A DNA stretch of 64,000 bases, taken from assembly GCF_017656475.1 (NCBI RefSeq), contig NZ_JACDNT010000003.1, positions 1-64,000 of the forward strand. The letters are read 5' to 3'. Shown here in pieces: positions 15,472 to 25,024 of the stretch; the first letter of the stretch is position 1, and every line of letters begins with the position of its first letter. This DNA comes from Archaeoglobus sp. Its GTDB lineage: Archaea > Halobacteriota > Archaeoglobi > Archaeoglobales > Archaeoglobaceae. The notes beneath the pieces were generated by a model. That model made no database searches. It was not told where the DNA came from and saw nothing but the letters and a program-made list of their open reading frames with translations. Position numbers and translations under genes: made by a program.

Positions 15472-15633
15472 ATGGTGTGCAGGATGTGTAAATTCTGGTT
15501 GAGGGACCTCTCATTTCCAGATCATTCAGGATTCTGCTCATTGAAACAGGGTGTTACTGCCGCCTCGTTTTCATGCGAGCTATTCAGAAGGAAAGATGAG
15601 GAGTCAGTGGCCATAAGAGTAATTTCTTACTAA
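15472..15633 (+). CDS. Small CxxC protein, probable zinc-binding (53 aa)
   Basis: A 53-aa ORF too short for the track: MVCRMCKFWLRD, then PDHSGFCSLKQG and SFSCELFRRKD, ending VIRVISY-like. Four Cys arranged CxxC...C...C, with a Gly-Phe-Cys-Ser segment between, resemble small metal-binding proteins. A well-placed TATA element supports expression. I do not recognise a named family. Upstream is ychF, with 80 nt between, and downstream is a gene-poor stretch. A gene of this size is easily missed by automatic calling. Confidence 0.55.
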   Translation: MVCRMCKFWLRDLSFPDHSGFCSLKQGVTAASFSCELFRRKDEESVAIRVISY

Positions 15634-16079
15634 TTTTAACACAGGTGCAATAAAATCGACATTTGCAAGACTTTTACTGAGTCATTTAATTTTATAAGTT
15701 TTCTTATTATAGAACTAATTCTAAATGTCAGCAAAACCGGTGAGAAGAGTACATTCCGAGGAATATATGAAGGAAGCAGACATTATATAATTCGATACAT
15801 CGGTGCAGCTACCTATTTTTTTGTTGATTAATTGTCTTTGCCTTGACAACACCTCTAACACCAACTATCTAAATTCCTTGTTTGCATACCTGGCCATCTC
15901 TGCATTATAAAACTCCAAAAGCCATCGATAAAAGATGGAAACACAAAGAAGCCCTTGACCTCAACCTTTTTCATCCTCACGATGCACCTTTTTCTTCTAT
16001 CCCACTCGAACTATTAGAGTATACAAATCCTGCAAATTTAGAAAAAAGATATATAGTATCAGGACACATAAACTAAACA
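15634..16079. other. Gene-poor AT-rich stretch
   Basis: These 446 nt have no convincing gene. A 21-codon frame (MSAKPVRRVHSEEYMKEADII) starts at 15726 and a 64-codon frame at 15882. Both lack promoter placement and look like chance or decayed sequence. A TATA element for the next gene lies at the right end. It may be a relic region beside the tRNA. Confidence 0.4.
16048..16057 (+). promoter_or_regulatory. TATA element of the small membrane protein gene
   Basis: GATATATAGT is centred about 28 nt before the ATG at 16080. Confidence 0.5.
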
Positions 16080-16397
16080 ATGGATGCGAGAGACGTTGTG
16101 CTGTCGGTTATTAGTGTGTTCTCTGCGGCGGCACTTGTGTACAGATGGCTTTCACTTTACGACCGTGTCGATGCGACGGTGATTTTTTTTGCCACACTAC
16201 TCATAGCATCTCTGACTCTACTTCTGATCAGCATTGAGCTGAGAATGCAGAAGATTATGGACGAGTTTAAGAGCGTAAAGAGAACCATAGCTGTTAACTC
16301 CGACGATCTTGAGGGGAGAATCGAGAGACTTTTCATAGAAAAAGTGAGAGATCTGGAGGACAAACTTGAATCAATAGAGAGGAGAATGTACAGGTAA
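16080..16397 (+). CDS. Small membrane protein with coiled coil
   Basis: A 105-aa protein of unknown family. It has two predicted membrane helices (about residues 5-22, VVLSVISVFSAAALVYRW, and 31-52, ATVIFFATLLIASLTLLLI), then a charged C-terminal half with heptad character (LEGRIERLFIEKVRDLEDKLESIERRM) likely to form a cytoplasmic coiled coil. The well-placed TATA element supports a real leaderless gene. The architecture suggests an oligomeric membrane scaffold, but no function can be assigned. Confidence 0.65.
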   Translation: MDARDVVLSVISVFSAAALVYRWLSLYDRVDATVIFFATLLIASLTLLLISIELRMQKIMDEFKSVKRTIAVNSDDLEGRIERLFIEKVRDLEDKLESIERRMYR

Positions 16398-16448
16398 AAG
16401 CAGCGAACCCAATTTTTCCGTGTAGCAGATGGCATCATCGACAGCAAC

Positions 16449-16458
16449 CTTTAAATAC
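16449..16458 (+). promoter_or_regulatory. TATA element of tRNA-Cys
   Basis: CTTTAAATAC is centred about 30 nt before the mature 5' end at 16484. Confidence 0.55.
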
Positions 16459-16483
16459 AAATTTATACACTTACTTCTATCAA

Positions 16484-16555
16484 GCCAGGGTGGCAGAGGG
16501 GCTATGCGGCGGACTGCAGATCCGCTTTACCCCGGTTCGAATCCGGGCCCTGGCT
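16484..16555 (+). tRNA. tRNA-Cys (anticodon GCA)
   Basis: A complete cloverleaf: acceptor GCCAGGG pairs with CCCTGGC, anticodon stem GCGGA/TCCGC encloses loop CTGCAGA (anticodon GCA), and T-stem CCCGG/CCGGG encloses TTCGAAT. The discriminator base is T (U73), as expected for tRNA-Cys. CCA is not encoded, and there is no intron. In Archaeoglobus-type archaea this tRNA can be charged indirectly through phosphoserine (SepRS and SepCysS); that is family knowledge, not seen here. Confidence 0.96.
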
Positions 16556-16881
16556 TCTCTTCTTCGAGTTCTAATCCCTACTGTAATCCTCAGCAAGCTT
16601 GATCTCATAGAACTTTATATCAAAAACTAAACTGGGGACACTTGTCATATTTTTTTGGGGTTTAAGGGTACTACTATAAAAACTCAATTGGGTAATCGGG
16701 ACATATTCGCGGCGCGAGTCTGGATACTTTGCCGATTGTAAAATTAAGTGTAGAAGATTATTCCAACATTTGCCAATACTGTTGGAGGCAAAAGGTGGGA
16801 AAGAGGAGAACTATTACTTCTCAATAATCTAGCAGAATCCAACAAATGTTTCAACAGCGATAAAAAGCAGAAAAAGCAAAA
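16556..16881. other. Gene-poor stretch downstream of tRNA-Cys
   Basis: These 326 nt contain only broken frames. One reads LPIVKLSVEDYSNICQYCW-like on the forward strand, without start or promoter. I looked for a repeat of the tRNA 3' end that would mark an integrated element and saw none in the window. It may be decayed mobile DNA, but nothing positive supports that. Confidence 0.4.
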
Positions 16882-17616
16882 CTAGTCCAGCTCCTTAACA
16901 TCCACTCTCCAGTAGGTGCTGACAAGAGCAGCAGCTTTGGGGTTCTTAAAGCCCTTCAGCAGCTTGAAATCCTTTGGATAGCCTATAAACGGATCAATTG
17001 TTTTTTCTTCAGGATTTACGACCCAGATTTTAAGCCCTGCTCTTTTTGCGTCCTCCGAATAACGCTTGAAAAACTTCAAGAATGGGTTGAGTTCCTTTTC
17101 AGTTGGAACTACAACCACGTACTCTCCATCCACCTTTGATAGCATGTTTAAATGATGCTTCACATCATCAAAGACGTCATCAATCGTGGAATAGAAGACG
17201 CTATAGCTCTTATCCTTGCTATATTTTCTCAAATACAATCCATTTGCAGAATACCCCTCAAAAAACCTGTCAGTAGTTTCAATCATGGCTTCAAGACCCT
17301 CAAGATATCTTGTTGACTTGAGGTACTCCTCATACGCCAGCTCAAAATCCTCCTTTTCCGGCTTCTCTGTGTGCAGGTAGTAGAAGAAGATATCACCAAT
17401 CTTGACCTTCTCCGAAAAGTGAAGACTTTTAAGGCTGATTGGGCAATCTATAAGGCTGCAGGTAACGTCTTCAATAAAAACATCATCTGCTTCAGCGAGC
17501 TTTGGCCCAAGAACTTTGAGGGCACATCTTATTGCCTTCCGTCTTACTTCTTCTTCAGTTACTACTTTTCTTCCAACAAGCATTTTTGAGAGTTCCTCAA
17601 CTACCTGAACATCCAT
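16882..17616 (-). CDS. Hypothetical protein, 244 aa
   Basis: A 244-aa soluble protein without signal peptide or membrane helix. The N-terminal third is helical ([23 protein letters not shown]). The middle has acidic and aromatic segments ([36 protein letters not shown]). A later alternating hydrophobic strand-turn region reads [20 protein letters not shown] and [17 protein letters not shown], resembling a Rossmann-like core. I recognise no family. It lies 68 nt downstream of the giant surface-protein gene on the same strand and could be co-transcribed with it. Confidence 0.6.
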   Translation of the reverse strand: MDVQVVEELSKMLVGRKVVTEEEVRRKAIRCALKVLGPKLAEADDVFIEDVTCSLIDCPISLKSLHFSEKVKIGDIFFYYLHTEKPEKEDFELAYEEYLKSTRYLEGLEAMIETTDRFFEGYSANGLYLRKYSKDKSYSVFYSTIDDVFDDVKHHLNMLSKVDGEYVVVVPTEKELNPFLKFFKRYSEDAKRAGLKIWVVNPEEKTIDPFIGYPKDFKLLKGFKNPKAAALVSTYWRVDVKELD

Positions 17617-17684
17617 GTAACATTCTTTTCATTCCTTGTTTATTATCTCTTTCGGGGTTGGGAGTGCTGAGTAAACTCCTCTGA

Positions 17685-20600
17685 CTACCGAGGGTCAATA
17701 CCGATGTTAAAGGCCCGGAGCATACTATAGTCTCCCGTGGGCCGTACTGCCAAATCCACATACTTCGTTTCTCCAGCAGCGATGCTGCTGAACTCCCACC
17801 AGTAAACGTTTCCTGACGTGCCGTTTGCATCAAAATCGCCTGTCATTGATGTTATGGACAGGTTGTCCGGTTTTATCCAGTAGACTTTTATGTCGTTTAG
17901 ATCTCCCCTCGCCTTTACGGAAATATTAACAGAGTTTATATTGACATTAAGCGTGGCTTCAGCGTTAATACTCTTCATGGATACTGTTGTGTCTGGGCCA
18001 AACTCAGAAATGTTGTTGTTTAGGTTCGTGACTGCAGAGATGAGAGAACCAATTTCGACACCTTTTCCTGAAACGTCTAGATTTCCTGCGAAGCTACCGG
18101 AAGCGTCAGTTGAAAGCGATCCGAGGTAGATCCACCCCTCTCCATAGAAATCGCTCAGGACAGAGCCGTCAGAGGACACATTATTACCATTTAAGTTATC
18201 TCCGCGATTCGAATTCTTGACAAGGTATACATCAACAATAGCATTTGCAAAGCTTGGATCTCCTCCCACATTATCTGGACCAACGAATCCTGTTAGGTGA
18301 AGTGTGTCATCATTGAGCACAGCCGAAGTTATCACAGGATAGTCAATTCCGCAGTTGGGTTGTGAACAATCAATCTGGCCATCGTTTTGCGTAACATTGT
18401 CTCCAGTGTAGGTACCGGGGTTGTTTAAGCGTTCATCTATGTCGATTCCTATCCTGTCATTGTTGTAGATTGAATTAAATCTAACAAGTACACCTCTAAC
18501 GCTGTATTCGCTCATTCTACCAATGACAACTCCAGGCCCGTTGTTTTCCCTTATCAGATTGTAGAAAACGAAGCTTTCGTTCGTTAGAATTCTTATCCCT
18601 CCAGTCTCTGTTATCTGTCCTGCCTCATTGCCGATGCCGTTGTATTCAAAAGTGCTGTTGTTAACGCTCAGACCTTCATCACCGTACCATGTGTCGATAC
18701 CCATAGCCGCATTGTTTGAAGCAAGACACTTGTTGAATGATACATTACTCGCTCTTTGGTCGTAACCGTCAGTTAAATATCCTTCAACAGCGGATCCATC
18801 AGCATTTGAGCTTTGCAATCCATTTCTGTAAGCTATTACTTCATCAACTTTTCCGTAGTCAACACCACCACCCCAGAAGTAAAGTCCCGTCCCTCCATTG
18901 AATGCAAAGATTGAATTGTGGATGCTTGTGTTGTTAGAATAAACAACCATTCCAATCCCAGCGTTTCTGCTCAATCCACTTTCCGCAGGATCAGTACCAT
19001 TTGCTCTCGACCCAACAAATACATGGCTTAATTTGGCGTTGTTGCCATATATCCTTTCAGCTTCACCAATTTTAATTCCATTACTGCTGGAACCGAAGAG
19101 TGCAAGCCCGCTAATCTCCACATTGTCTGCTGTTACGTTAATAATTTCCGCAATTCCACTTCCATAAATTTCCACTTCTGGCTTGGGAATTGCCTCAAGC
19201 ACTTCTTCATCTCCACTGAAGGGAATTCCATCTTTACCAACTCCGACTGGTATTGTTTTCTGGCTTGCTGTTGATTCAAGGCTTTGGGTGGAGTAGTTGT
19301 AAATCACATATCCCGGATTTGAGTCCCTTATCGTCATGTCTGGATTGAGCACCGTTCCGCTCAGCTCCACTGAATCGGTGATGGTCGGTAACTCTGAGTT
19401 CAATTGTATGCTCCACCAGCTTCCGCTTGAATCCTGAGAGTTTGGATTAACAGCCATTACGAAATAAGATCTTTGCTTTCCTAGTATGGCATTTGAGTTA
19501 AGAATGAACTGCCTTAAACAGCCTTGGCAGGCTCTTTCCGAATCGATGCGAGCAGTTAAAACCCCTGACTTGTTGAAAACCCAGTAGGCAACCTGTTCAT
19601 GTGTGTGTCTTCTCTCATCGTCACTAATTTGATCTTCATCTATTGCAAGCTGAATTACATTGCTAACAGGATTTGAACCGTAAAGCACAGCCCATCCACC
19701 GTTCCCACCATCCATGGCGTTTTGAGTAGCTATACTTATGGAATAGTCACCAGTGAGAGTGTAGGTGTAGGGTGGGCCGTTATCCACGCCCCGTATACTG
19801 TCATCACCGAGCTTTGCTTCATAACTCATACCGTTCACAACTCCTGAACCCTGTTCAACGACTATAACTCCAAGCAGTTCTGGATTTCTTGTTGTGTCTA
19901 TATCTTCACCAATGTGCTTTCCTACATAGAGGTTTGAAGAATCAGGAGGATTATTTTTATTTCCGTTGCAAGTCCAGAAGACGCTCCATCTACTGTCGTT
20001 ATAGCTCATAACCTGTCCTAAGACCACAGGGTTTGTGTAACTCCAGTTGTAAGATATTTGCTCCATTAGCGAAGATTGCCAGTTACCCAGCCTATTTGTC
20101 CCGCCGCTCAAAACCCTATGTGCCTCAACCTTCCTCTCATCCTCAAGCGTCCAGCTTCCTTCCTCCATCACAATGCAGTGAACATCTGAAGGTGTTGGAC
20201 TCATCGAATCTCCGGGGTTCTGGATTCTGATCTCAAAGCTGTAATGGTCTACGTTTCTCAATCTTACGACAGCAGAAGGATCAGATGAGCTTGGTAAATT
20301 GTACGTGCAGACGATGACGGGATTTTCGTAGTAGTTATGGAGGTAAACTTTCTTCCAGCTCGATCCAACGTCATTTACAATGAAAACTTCTCCGATTGGT
20401 TTTAATGTAGCTGCATTCTCATCCTTTGTGTTAACCACTACATCGAAGCTGAATCCGAAGTCTATGCTCTCCCCGTTATAATGGCTCAAGTTGACACCTG
20501 TATAGTGTTCAAAGTTCAATCCAAAATTGTCGCTAATTTCTGGATTTTGACCTCCAAATTTTTTAACAACGACCCAATTGCTACCGTCCCATTCTGTCTG

Positions 20601-23600
20601 GTAAGTTTGCTCTGCCCATGTCTGGGATTGAGTATAGCCGGGGTTTAATCCTCTTGTAGAACTTACAGTTTTCGAATCAACAGCAACGATAAAATTATCT
20701 ACGTTTCTTGTGATGGTAAAAATGTAATTTCCATTGCTATCTGTGTAGGAAATTTGCCTGATTTTGTCGGAGAAATCTATCTGACCATTTCCGTTTCTAT
20801 CTTCGAACAACGCCACTCTTACGTTCGAAACTCCCACATCTTCGCCGTTGTTGACCCCAAGGGGGTAAAAATCTTCTAAAACTCTTCCTTTTATATTAAC
20901 AACGGGTTTGAAGAACAATCCACCACTTAGGTTTACAGCAACTCTCATAAAGTTACCGGTAGAGTAATCGTCAAAATTATTTGTTTGATTAAGCAGAATT
21001 CTAAACCATCCAGCATCAAAAACATCTATCGATTGGGTCCACCATCGATTGTTCCCAGCGGGTGCAAATAACAGAGTAGTCCCATCTGGATATGTAACCT
21101 CAAGAGTTGCTACATTAGAGTCTGGATCGAAAATTGCAATTTCAAAATCGTTGTCAGCATAAACCCAGAACTCTCTCGTGTTTGATATTCCAGAATTATC
21201 GTACTCGAGAATTATTGCATCTGGAGTTCCGTAAAAAGTTTCACCGCCGATATTCCAGCTCTCGTTCACTTTAATGTTGATAGCATCACTACCTGTGATG
21301 TTCAGTCCGTAGTAGTTGCCGTTGTAACCAGACCAATCGTCTGCATGAACTTCAACTCTCCACCAGCCGAACTGATTGTTCGTGTTTATGTTGAAATAAT
21401 CCCAGGCATCACTTGAGGTAGCGTTAAAGCTATTGTAAAATGTTCCACCATTTGGATAATAAACATCGAGCCAGAAATGATAGGTTCGCCTGTTATACAC
21501 AAAGCCGTCATCCCCATCGTAAACACTTATCGTAAATCTATCCCCGTATGGAACGTAAACCCAGTAGGTATGCACTTCATTTGTTTTTCCATCCCTGCAA
21601 ATTGATGCACTCCATTCTCCTGTGAAACCAGCCCACCCTATACCTCCATCATCCACTAAAACACCATTCTCCTTTCCATCCTCATCCCCATATCCGCCAT
21701 CTCTCAGTTTTAAAATCACGGTGCTGTTTTCAGCCATTGCATAAAAATTAGACCAGTTAAGGCTTTCAGGATTGAACTTGTAGTATTTCACTCCGTTATC
21801 CGTTAAAGCACCTTCAAGGTTTGGATAGGCAATCTTAACCTCAACCTCCTCCCCAGCTTCCAACCCTTCAACCCTAAACTTAACGAGCTGGTATGGAAAC
21901 TCTGCAGGCCTTTCAGGCAGGTTTTCAGAATCAACGAAAGCTAAATAGCTCAGATTTCCCTTGCTGACCTCAACCTTCACATCATAAAGCTTCGTTCCGT
22001 TCAAATCGAAAACATGCAGCTTCCCCGATTTACCATTCAACTCTCTCTCAACCTTAAAGCGAGGTATGTAGAACTTTATGGGGTCAACTATAACTCCATC
22101 GGCTTTTCCGTCCTCATCCACAACACCATCCTGAAGTGTAAATGTAATCTCCCTTCCGTGGGCTGTGTAGTTAACTGGAATGAACTTCCCATCAAACTCC
22201 TTCCAGTAGTAGATGTGCATGCCCTCTGGAATTTCGAATGGCAGTTCAACAGTAACGTTAACTTTCTCCCCAACTTTCAGGTTTGCTATAACAATCGAGA
22301 CGTTTTCACCGTCAAACTTGAGTTCGTCAAATTTACCCTTGTCTAAGGAAACGTTAAACTTCATTCCCTCGAATTCAACAACTCTTTTATCTGATACGAT
22401 TTTCCAGCTCAGCTCCAACTCAGCATTTCCACACCTTAGCCTTACAGAGGTTACGTTCTCCGGTATGGGAATAACGAAGCTCCCATTAATGACATCAACA
22501 TTACCACTTAAGTTCATGGGCAACAAAACATATTCTACAAACTCTGGCTTGACGAAGTTCCACTCAACCTCTCCAACCACTTCTGAACCAACAGCTTCAG
22601 CTCTCAACTTATAGGAATCGACAATGAAACTGAAAGTTGAATTGTCTAGAACCAGCTCGTAAATTCCTACCTTCTCTGGTTTAAATGTTGCTTTTCCATC
22701 CTCAAAAGTCAAATCAAAGGTCTCATTACCCAACCTGATAAAGGCCACTTTGGGTTCAAATCCAACATCCAATACAACGGTCTCATTAATGAAGTAAAAA
22801 TCCCTTAAACCAACCGTAAGGTTGAGTTTAAATTCAGCATTACCGCATTCAATCAAAACGAATTCTGAGTTCCCAGGAATCTCTATCCTGAAGCTACCGT
22901 TTGTCAGCTCTGCAACACCGGAGATTTTTGATGGTTCAAAGGTGTAGTTTACAAACTCCGGCTCAACAAAATGCCAGCTAACTTTTCCTTCCACAAAGCT
23001 GCCGTTCAGTTCTGCTTCTATCTGGTAATCATCAACATAAAAACTCACACTCACGTTATCAGCGTAAACCTCGTACTTCCCAACTCTCTCTGCCTTAAAA
23101 CTGTAAACCCAGTCTTTTTCAGACCTTTCAAAAATGATTGGTGTGGTGTTATTCTCAAAAATGATGTAAGCATTAGCAGGTTCAAAGTTGGCCTTTACAA
23201 CAACTTCTTCGCCAATGAAATACAGGTCCTTTGCTATCAGAGTCCTTTCCATCACGATTTCCAATGAAAACTTGGCATTCCCACACTCTATCTCAATTTT
23301 CTCAGCCTTAGAGGAGATGTGCTTAACTGGAATGACAAACCTGCCCTCATCATCCACCTCAACCTTGCCAGTCTCTTTTCCTGCAGTGTAGAAAACAAAC
23401 TCTGGCTTAACGAAATGCCATTTAACTTCCCCGACAACTGCTGAACCATTAAAACTCACATTAATGCTGTAATCGTCAACGAAAAAGCTCTTGTTGAGTT
23501 CATCAACATGCAACTCGTATTTCCCAACCTCTTCAGCCAGAATTTCGGCAACATATAATTCTCCCTTCTTTGAAAAGTTCAACTCCACCGTCCTGTTTGA

Positions 23601-24911
23601 TGGTGTAATGATATAAGCTTCCAAGGGCATGAAGTTCGCCTTAACCTCCACCGTATCGTTGATGAAGTATAATTCTTCAACAAAAACCTCCTTATGGCTG
23701 ATTTTGAGGGTAACTTCGGCATTACCACACCTTATAAAAACCTCTCCTGCCTTTTCTGGCAGTTTAACCTCAAAGGTGCCATTTATAACCTCTGCAACAC
23801 CCTCAAATTTCTCATCCTCGGTAACAATTTGGTACTCAACGAAGGGTTTCGAGAAGAAACAGCTTGCTTCTCCCTCAATCACGCTTCCGTTAGTTTTGGC
23901 ATTAAGCTCGCAGAAGTCAACTGTGAATCTCTTCACAACACCATCCACAACAACTGTGTAGTTTCCGAGAACTACATCCTTTTTCAGCTCAAATTTCGCT
24001 GTATAATTCTCAAACTCAAGCTTATACTTTACATCAGCCGGACTTAAAACAAACGCTTTCTTAAGCTTGAAATTCGTCTTAATAACTACAACATCTCCGG
24101 GATAGTAAACTTCACCTACCTCAACTTCCCTCTTTTCTTTACCGATTTTCAGAACCTTCTCGACAATCAGGCTTCCAACCTCTGCCCTCAAATGGAGCTT
24201 ACCGGTCTTGTTCAAAACTAACTCAAAGCTTCCATTTACGCGAATCTCTTTTTTCTCCTCCCCATCAAACCAGTAGCTTAGATTTCCTCTGACATTTTTG
24301 CCATCAACGGTTATTAAACCCCAAACCACGCTGGTGTTGTTGGCAGCCTCAACCTCAACATTCAGTTCCAGCTTTGGCGATATGTTCAGCTTGTGCCCGG
24401 CATTTCCACATTTTAAAAGCACTTCATACTCCCCAAAACCGACAGGAATTGTAAAGCTACCATTAATTACTTCAACGCTCCCCTTTCTACCATCAGGTTT
24501 GATCTCGTACTCAACGTATTTGGGCTCAATAAAAAAGTAGCTCACGTTACCGACAATTGCTCCATCCCTGTAATCTGCCGAGATGGAATAGCTGTCCACA
24601 TAAAATTCAGCGGTAATGTTGTCCACAAAAACCAGATATTCCCCCAAAACAATGTCTTTCTTTAGCTCGAATTCTGCCTCAAAGCCACTATCCTTTTCCT
24701 CAAACTTCAGCTCATGAACCTTGCCCGATGGATCGACCAGCTTTGCCACTTCAGGCACAAAACTTGACCAGACAACAACTTTTTCACCGGGAAAGTAAAC
24801 TTGTCCCACAGAGATTGTTTTATTTCCAGAAACGTCATTCTCCAAACTACCGGCTAAGTTGGAGATTAGAACTAATGCTACTGCAACTGCTATCAGTCTA
24901 ACCTCTTTCAT
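17685..24911 (-). CDS. Giant secreted repeat and beta-helix surface protein (2408 aa)
   Basis: A Sec signal peptide (residues ~1-22) leads into five related repeats of ~140 residues (about 35-830), each starting like VYFPGEKVVV or LYFINDTVEV and ending near a CGNA motif. Two segments with DGxxDEDGKxxGVxVD (~935, ~1078) resemble choice-of-anchor-type regions. Then come pre-peptidase-like beta domains (~1095-1340), an SdrD-B-like calcium-binding-type domain with EDRNGNGQIDFSD (~1374), a beta-sandwich region (~1520), and a right-handed beta-helix (~1930-2195). There are many N-glycosylation sequons. It has no C-terminal membrane anchor or sorting signal, so attachment is unclear. It is probably an adhesin or cell-surface layer component. 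Confidence 0.8.
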   Translation of the reverse strand: MKEVRLIAVAVALVLISNLAGSLENDVSGNKTISVGQVYFPGEKVVVWSSFVPEVAKLVDPSGKVHELKFEEKDSGFEAEFELKKDIVLGEYLVFVDNITAEFYVDSYSISADYRDGAIVGNVSYFFIEPKYVEYEIKPDGRKGSVEVINGSFTIPVGFGEYEVLLKCGNAGHKLNISPKLELNVEVEAANNTSVVWGLITVDGKNVRGNLSYWFDGEEKKEIRVNGSFELVLNKTGKLHLRAEVGSLIVEKVLKIGKEKREVEVGEVYYPGDVVVIKTNFKLKKAFVLSPADVKYKLEFENYTAKFELKKDVVLGNYTVVVDGVVKRFTVDFCELNAKTNGSVIEGEASCFFSKPFVEYQIVTEDEKFEGVAEVINGTFEVKLPEKAGEVFIRCGNAEVTLKISHKEVFVEELYFINDTVEVKANFMPLEAYIITPSNRTVELNFSKKGELYVAEILAEEVGKYELHVDELNKSFFVDDYSINVSFNGSAVVGEVKWHFVKPEFVFYTAGKETGKVEVDDEGRFVIPVKHISSKAEKIEIECGNAKFSLEIVMERTLIAKDLYFIGEEVVVKANFEPANAYIIFENNTTPIIFERSEKDWVYSFKAERVGKYEVYADNVSVSFYVDDYQIEAELNGSFVEGKVSWHFVEPEFVNYTFEPSKISGVAELTNGSFRIEIPGNSEFVLIECGNAEFKLNLTVGLRDFYFINETVVLDVGFEPKVAFIRLGNETFDLTFEDGKATFKPEKVGIYELVLDNSTFSFIVDSYKLRAEAVGSEVVGEVEWNFVKPEFVEYVLLPMNLSGNVDVINGSFVIPIPENVTSVRLRCGNAELELSWKIVSDKRVVEFEGMKFNVSLDKGKFDELKFDGENVSIVIANLKVGEKVNVTVELPFEIPEGMHIYYWKEFDGKFIPVNYTAHGREITFTLQDGVVDEDGKADGVIVDPIKFYIPRFKVERELNGKSGKLHVFDLNGTKLYDVKVEVSKGNLSYLAFVDSENLPERPAEFPYQLVKFRVEGLEAGEEVEVKIAYPNLEGALTDNGVKYYKFNPESLNWSNFYAMAENSTVILKLRDGGYGDEDGKENGVLVDDGGIGWAGFTGEWSASICRDGKTNEVHTYWVYVPYGDRFTISVYDGDDGFVYNRRTYHFWLDVYYPNGGTFYNSFNATSSDAWDYFNINTNNQFGWWRVEVHADDWSGYNGNYYGLNITGSDAINIKVNESWNIGGETFYGTPDAIILEYDNSGISNTREFWVYADNDFEIAIFDPDSNVATLEVTYPDGTTLLFAPAGNNRWWTQSIDVFDAGWFRILLNQTNNFDDYSTGNFMRVAVNLSGGLFFKPVVNIKGRVLEDFYPLGVNNGEDVGVSNVRVALFEDRNGNGQIDFSDKIRQISYTDSNGNYIFTITRNVDNFIVAVDSKTVSSTRGLNPGYTQSQTWAEQTYQTEWDGSNWVVVKKFGGQNPEISDNFGLNFEHYTGVNLSHYNGESIDFGFSFDVVVNTKDENAATLKPIGEVFIVNDVGSSWKKVYLHNYYENPVIVCTYNLPSSSDPSAVVRLRNVDHYSFEIRIQNPGDSMSPTPSDVHCIVMEEGSWTLEDERKVEAHRVLSGGTNRLGNWQSSLMEQISYNWSYTNPVVLGQVMSYNDSRWSVFWTCNGNKNNPPDSSNLYVGKHIGEDIDTTRNPELLGVIVVEQGSGVVNGMSYEAKLGDDSIRGVDNGPPYTYTLTGDYSISIATQNAMDGGNGGWAVLYGSNPVSNVIQLAIDEDQISDDERRHTHEQVAYWVFNKSGVLTARIDSERACQGCLRQFILNSNAILGKQRSYFVMAVNPNSQDSSGSWWSIQLNSELPTITDSVELSGTVLNPDMTIRDSNPGYVIYNYSTQSLESTASQKTIPVGVGKDGIPFSGDEEVLEAIPKPEVEIYGSGIAEIINVTADNVEISGLALFGSSSNGIKIGEAERIYGNNAKLSHVFVGSRANGTDPAESGLSRNAGIGMVVYSNNTSIHNSIFAFNGGTGLYFWGGGVDYGKVDEVIAYRNGLQSSNADGSAVEGYLTDGYDQRASNVSFNKCLASNNAAMGIDTWYGDEGLSVNNSTFEYNGIGNEAGQITETGGIRILTNESFVFYNLIRENNGPGVVIGRMSEYSVRGVLVRFNSIYNNDRIGIDIDERLNNPGTYTGDNVTQNDGQIDCSQPNCGIDYPVITSAVLNDDTLHLTGFVGPDNVGGDPSFANAIVDVYLVKNSNRGDNLNGNNVSSDGSVLSDFYGEGWIYLGSLSTDASGSFAGNLDVSGKGVEIGSLISAVTNLNNNISEFGPDTTVSMKSINAEATLNVNINSVNISVKARGDLNDIKVYWIKPDNLSITSMTGDFDANGTSGNVYWWEFSSIAAGETKYVDLAVRPTGDYSMLRAFNIGIDPR
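22430..24810 (-). repeat. Five tandem ~140-aa Ig-like protein repeats in the giant surface protein
   Basis: The repeat ends are marked by LLKCGNA, FIRCGNA, IECGNA, IECGNA and LRCGNA at residues ~168, 393, 545, 689 and 826. The first two are separated by an extra ~80-residue partial unit. The repeats have diverged at DNA level, so they are not recent expansions. Confidence 0.8.
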
Positions 24912-24995
24912 CTTTACTCTCTGAAAAGTAATTACACTATATTAAAACCTTTAGCTGATGACTATTATTGTAATCAAGGCCAATATTTGAAAAGC

Positions 24996-25005
24996 GTTTT
25001 TAAAC
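24996..25005 (+). promoter_or_regulatory. TATA element of the RFAP synthase operon
   Basis: GTTTTTAAAC is centred about 25 nt before the ATG at 25025, fitting a leaderless message. Confidence 0.5.
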
Positions 25006-25024
25006 CTTAAATCAATAACCTGCT

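Noticed and set aside
15882-16076. 64-codon ORF (MHTWPSLHYKT...) in the gap before the small membrane protein
   Set aside because: Its composition is rich in His, Pro and Asn, unlike neighbouring proteins. It has no TATA element or ribosome-binding site at the right distance, and its end runs over the promoter of the next gene.
16556-16881. Integrated element or att site next to tRNA-Cys
   Set aside because: I found no integrase frame and no second copy of the tRNA 3' end in the window. The stretch is gene-poor, but no positive sign of a mobile element is present.
22014-24540. Several forward ORFs of 80-133 aa inside the giant gene
   Set aside because: They are antisense to repeat units with clear protein-level periodicity. 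Their Ser/Thr/Pro-rich content mirrors the sense codons.
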